A stretch of 13,452 bases of DNA from Pseudomonadota bacterium (GTDB lineage Bacteria > Pseudomonadota > Gammaproteobacteria > Burkholderiales > Burkholderiaceae_B): assembly GCA_023427945.1 (NCBI GenBank), contig JAEYZR010000269.1:1-13452 (forward strand). Direction: 5' to 3'. The notes under the pieces were generated by a model. It ran no database searches, was not told the DNA's origin, and was given only the letters and a program-made list of their open reading frames with translations. Both the position numbers and the translations under genes were made by a program. Every line of letters begins with the position of its first letter. Position 1 is the first letter of the stretch. Of this stretch, positions 13,426-13,452 are shown in pieces.

Positions 13426-13452
13426 AGCAAAAGGCCTCCCGCCGTCTGCACG

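Noticed and set aside
13426..13452. Possible terminator after the transporter
   Set aside because: Only 27 bases remain; AAAAGGCCTCCCGCC could be the left arm of a hairpin, but the right arm is outside the window.
1..13452. CRISPR array, tRNA/rRNA, insertion sequence, phage or toxin-antitoxin genes
   Set aside because: No regularly spaced repeats, cloverleaf-like sequence, transposase motif or terminal inverted repeats were seen; gene content is fully accounted for by formate and molybdenum cofactor metabolism.

Overview
The window is GC-rich (by eye a little over 60% G+C) and densely packed. It reads as one functional neighbourhood: an NAD+-dependent, molybdenum-containing formate dehydrogenase (the Fds type) plus most of a set of genes for making its molybdopterin guanine dinucleotide cofactor. 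Gene content, the fdsG-fdsB-fdsA-fdhD-fdsD order and the protein sequences point to a betaproteobacterium of the order Burkholderiales. Alcaligenaceae or a close relative is my guess, from protein resemblance only. No rRNA, tRNA, CRISPR array, insertion sequence or phage gene is visible.

Region 1 (2-2445, + strand) is a molybdopterin operon: the 3' part of moaD, then moaE, moaB and moeA. The last two junctions are ATGA stop/start overlaps. Region 2 (5339 down to 2418, - strand) is fdsR-like regulator, moaA, mobA. It converges on moeA, and the two operons overlap tail to tail by 28 bp inside coding sequence. Together these blocks supply the first cyclisation enzyme (MoaA), the molybdopterin synthase pair (MoaD/MoaE), a MoaB/Mog-family adenylyl transferase, molybdate insertion (MoeA) and GMP attachment (MobA). 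moaC is not in the window.

Region 3 (5340-5491) is the only markedly AT-rich stretch. It is the divergent control region between the regulator and fdsG. It carries two inverted repeats and a pair of near-identical 11-bp direct repeats, which are plausible regulator sites. Region 4 (5492-11677, + strand) is the structural operon fdsG-fdsB-fdsA-fdsC(fdhD)-fdsD. Iron-sulfur, FMN, NADH and molybdenum-site residues are all visible; the active-site ligand is cysteine, not selenocysteine. Region 5 (11678-13425) is an 86-bp gap and an oxalate/formate-antiporter (OFA) family transporter. Its C-terminus carries an extra membrane segment that looks like the small partner protein often encoded separately next to such transporters.

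Taken together: the transporter probably moves formate, oxalate or a related carboxylate. FdsGBA oxidises formate to CO2 with NAD+ as acceptor, FdsC and FdsD mature the enzyme, the moa/moe/mob genes feed it cofactor, and the ModE/LysR-like regulator probably couples expression to formate or to molybdenum-cofactor status. No wholly unknown system is evident. The most unusual points are the hybrid regulator and its operator region, the fused OFA transporter tail, an A7 slippery heptamer at the moaE/moaB junction, an insertion in the MobA signature loop, and a long N-terminal extension on FdsG.
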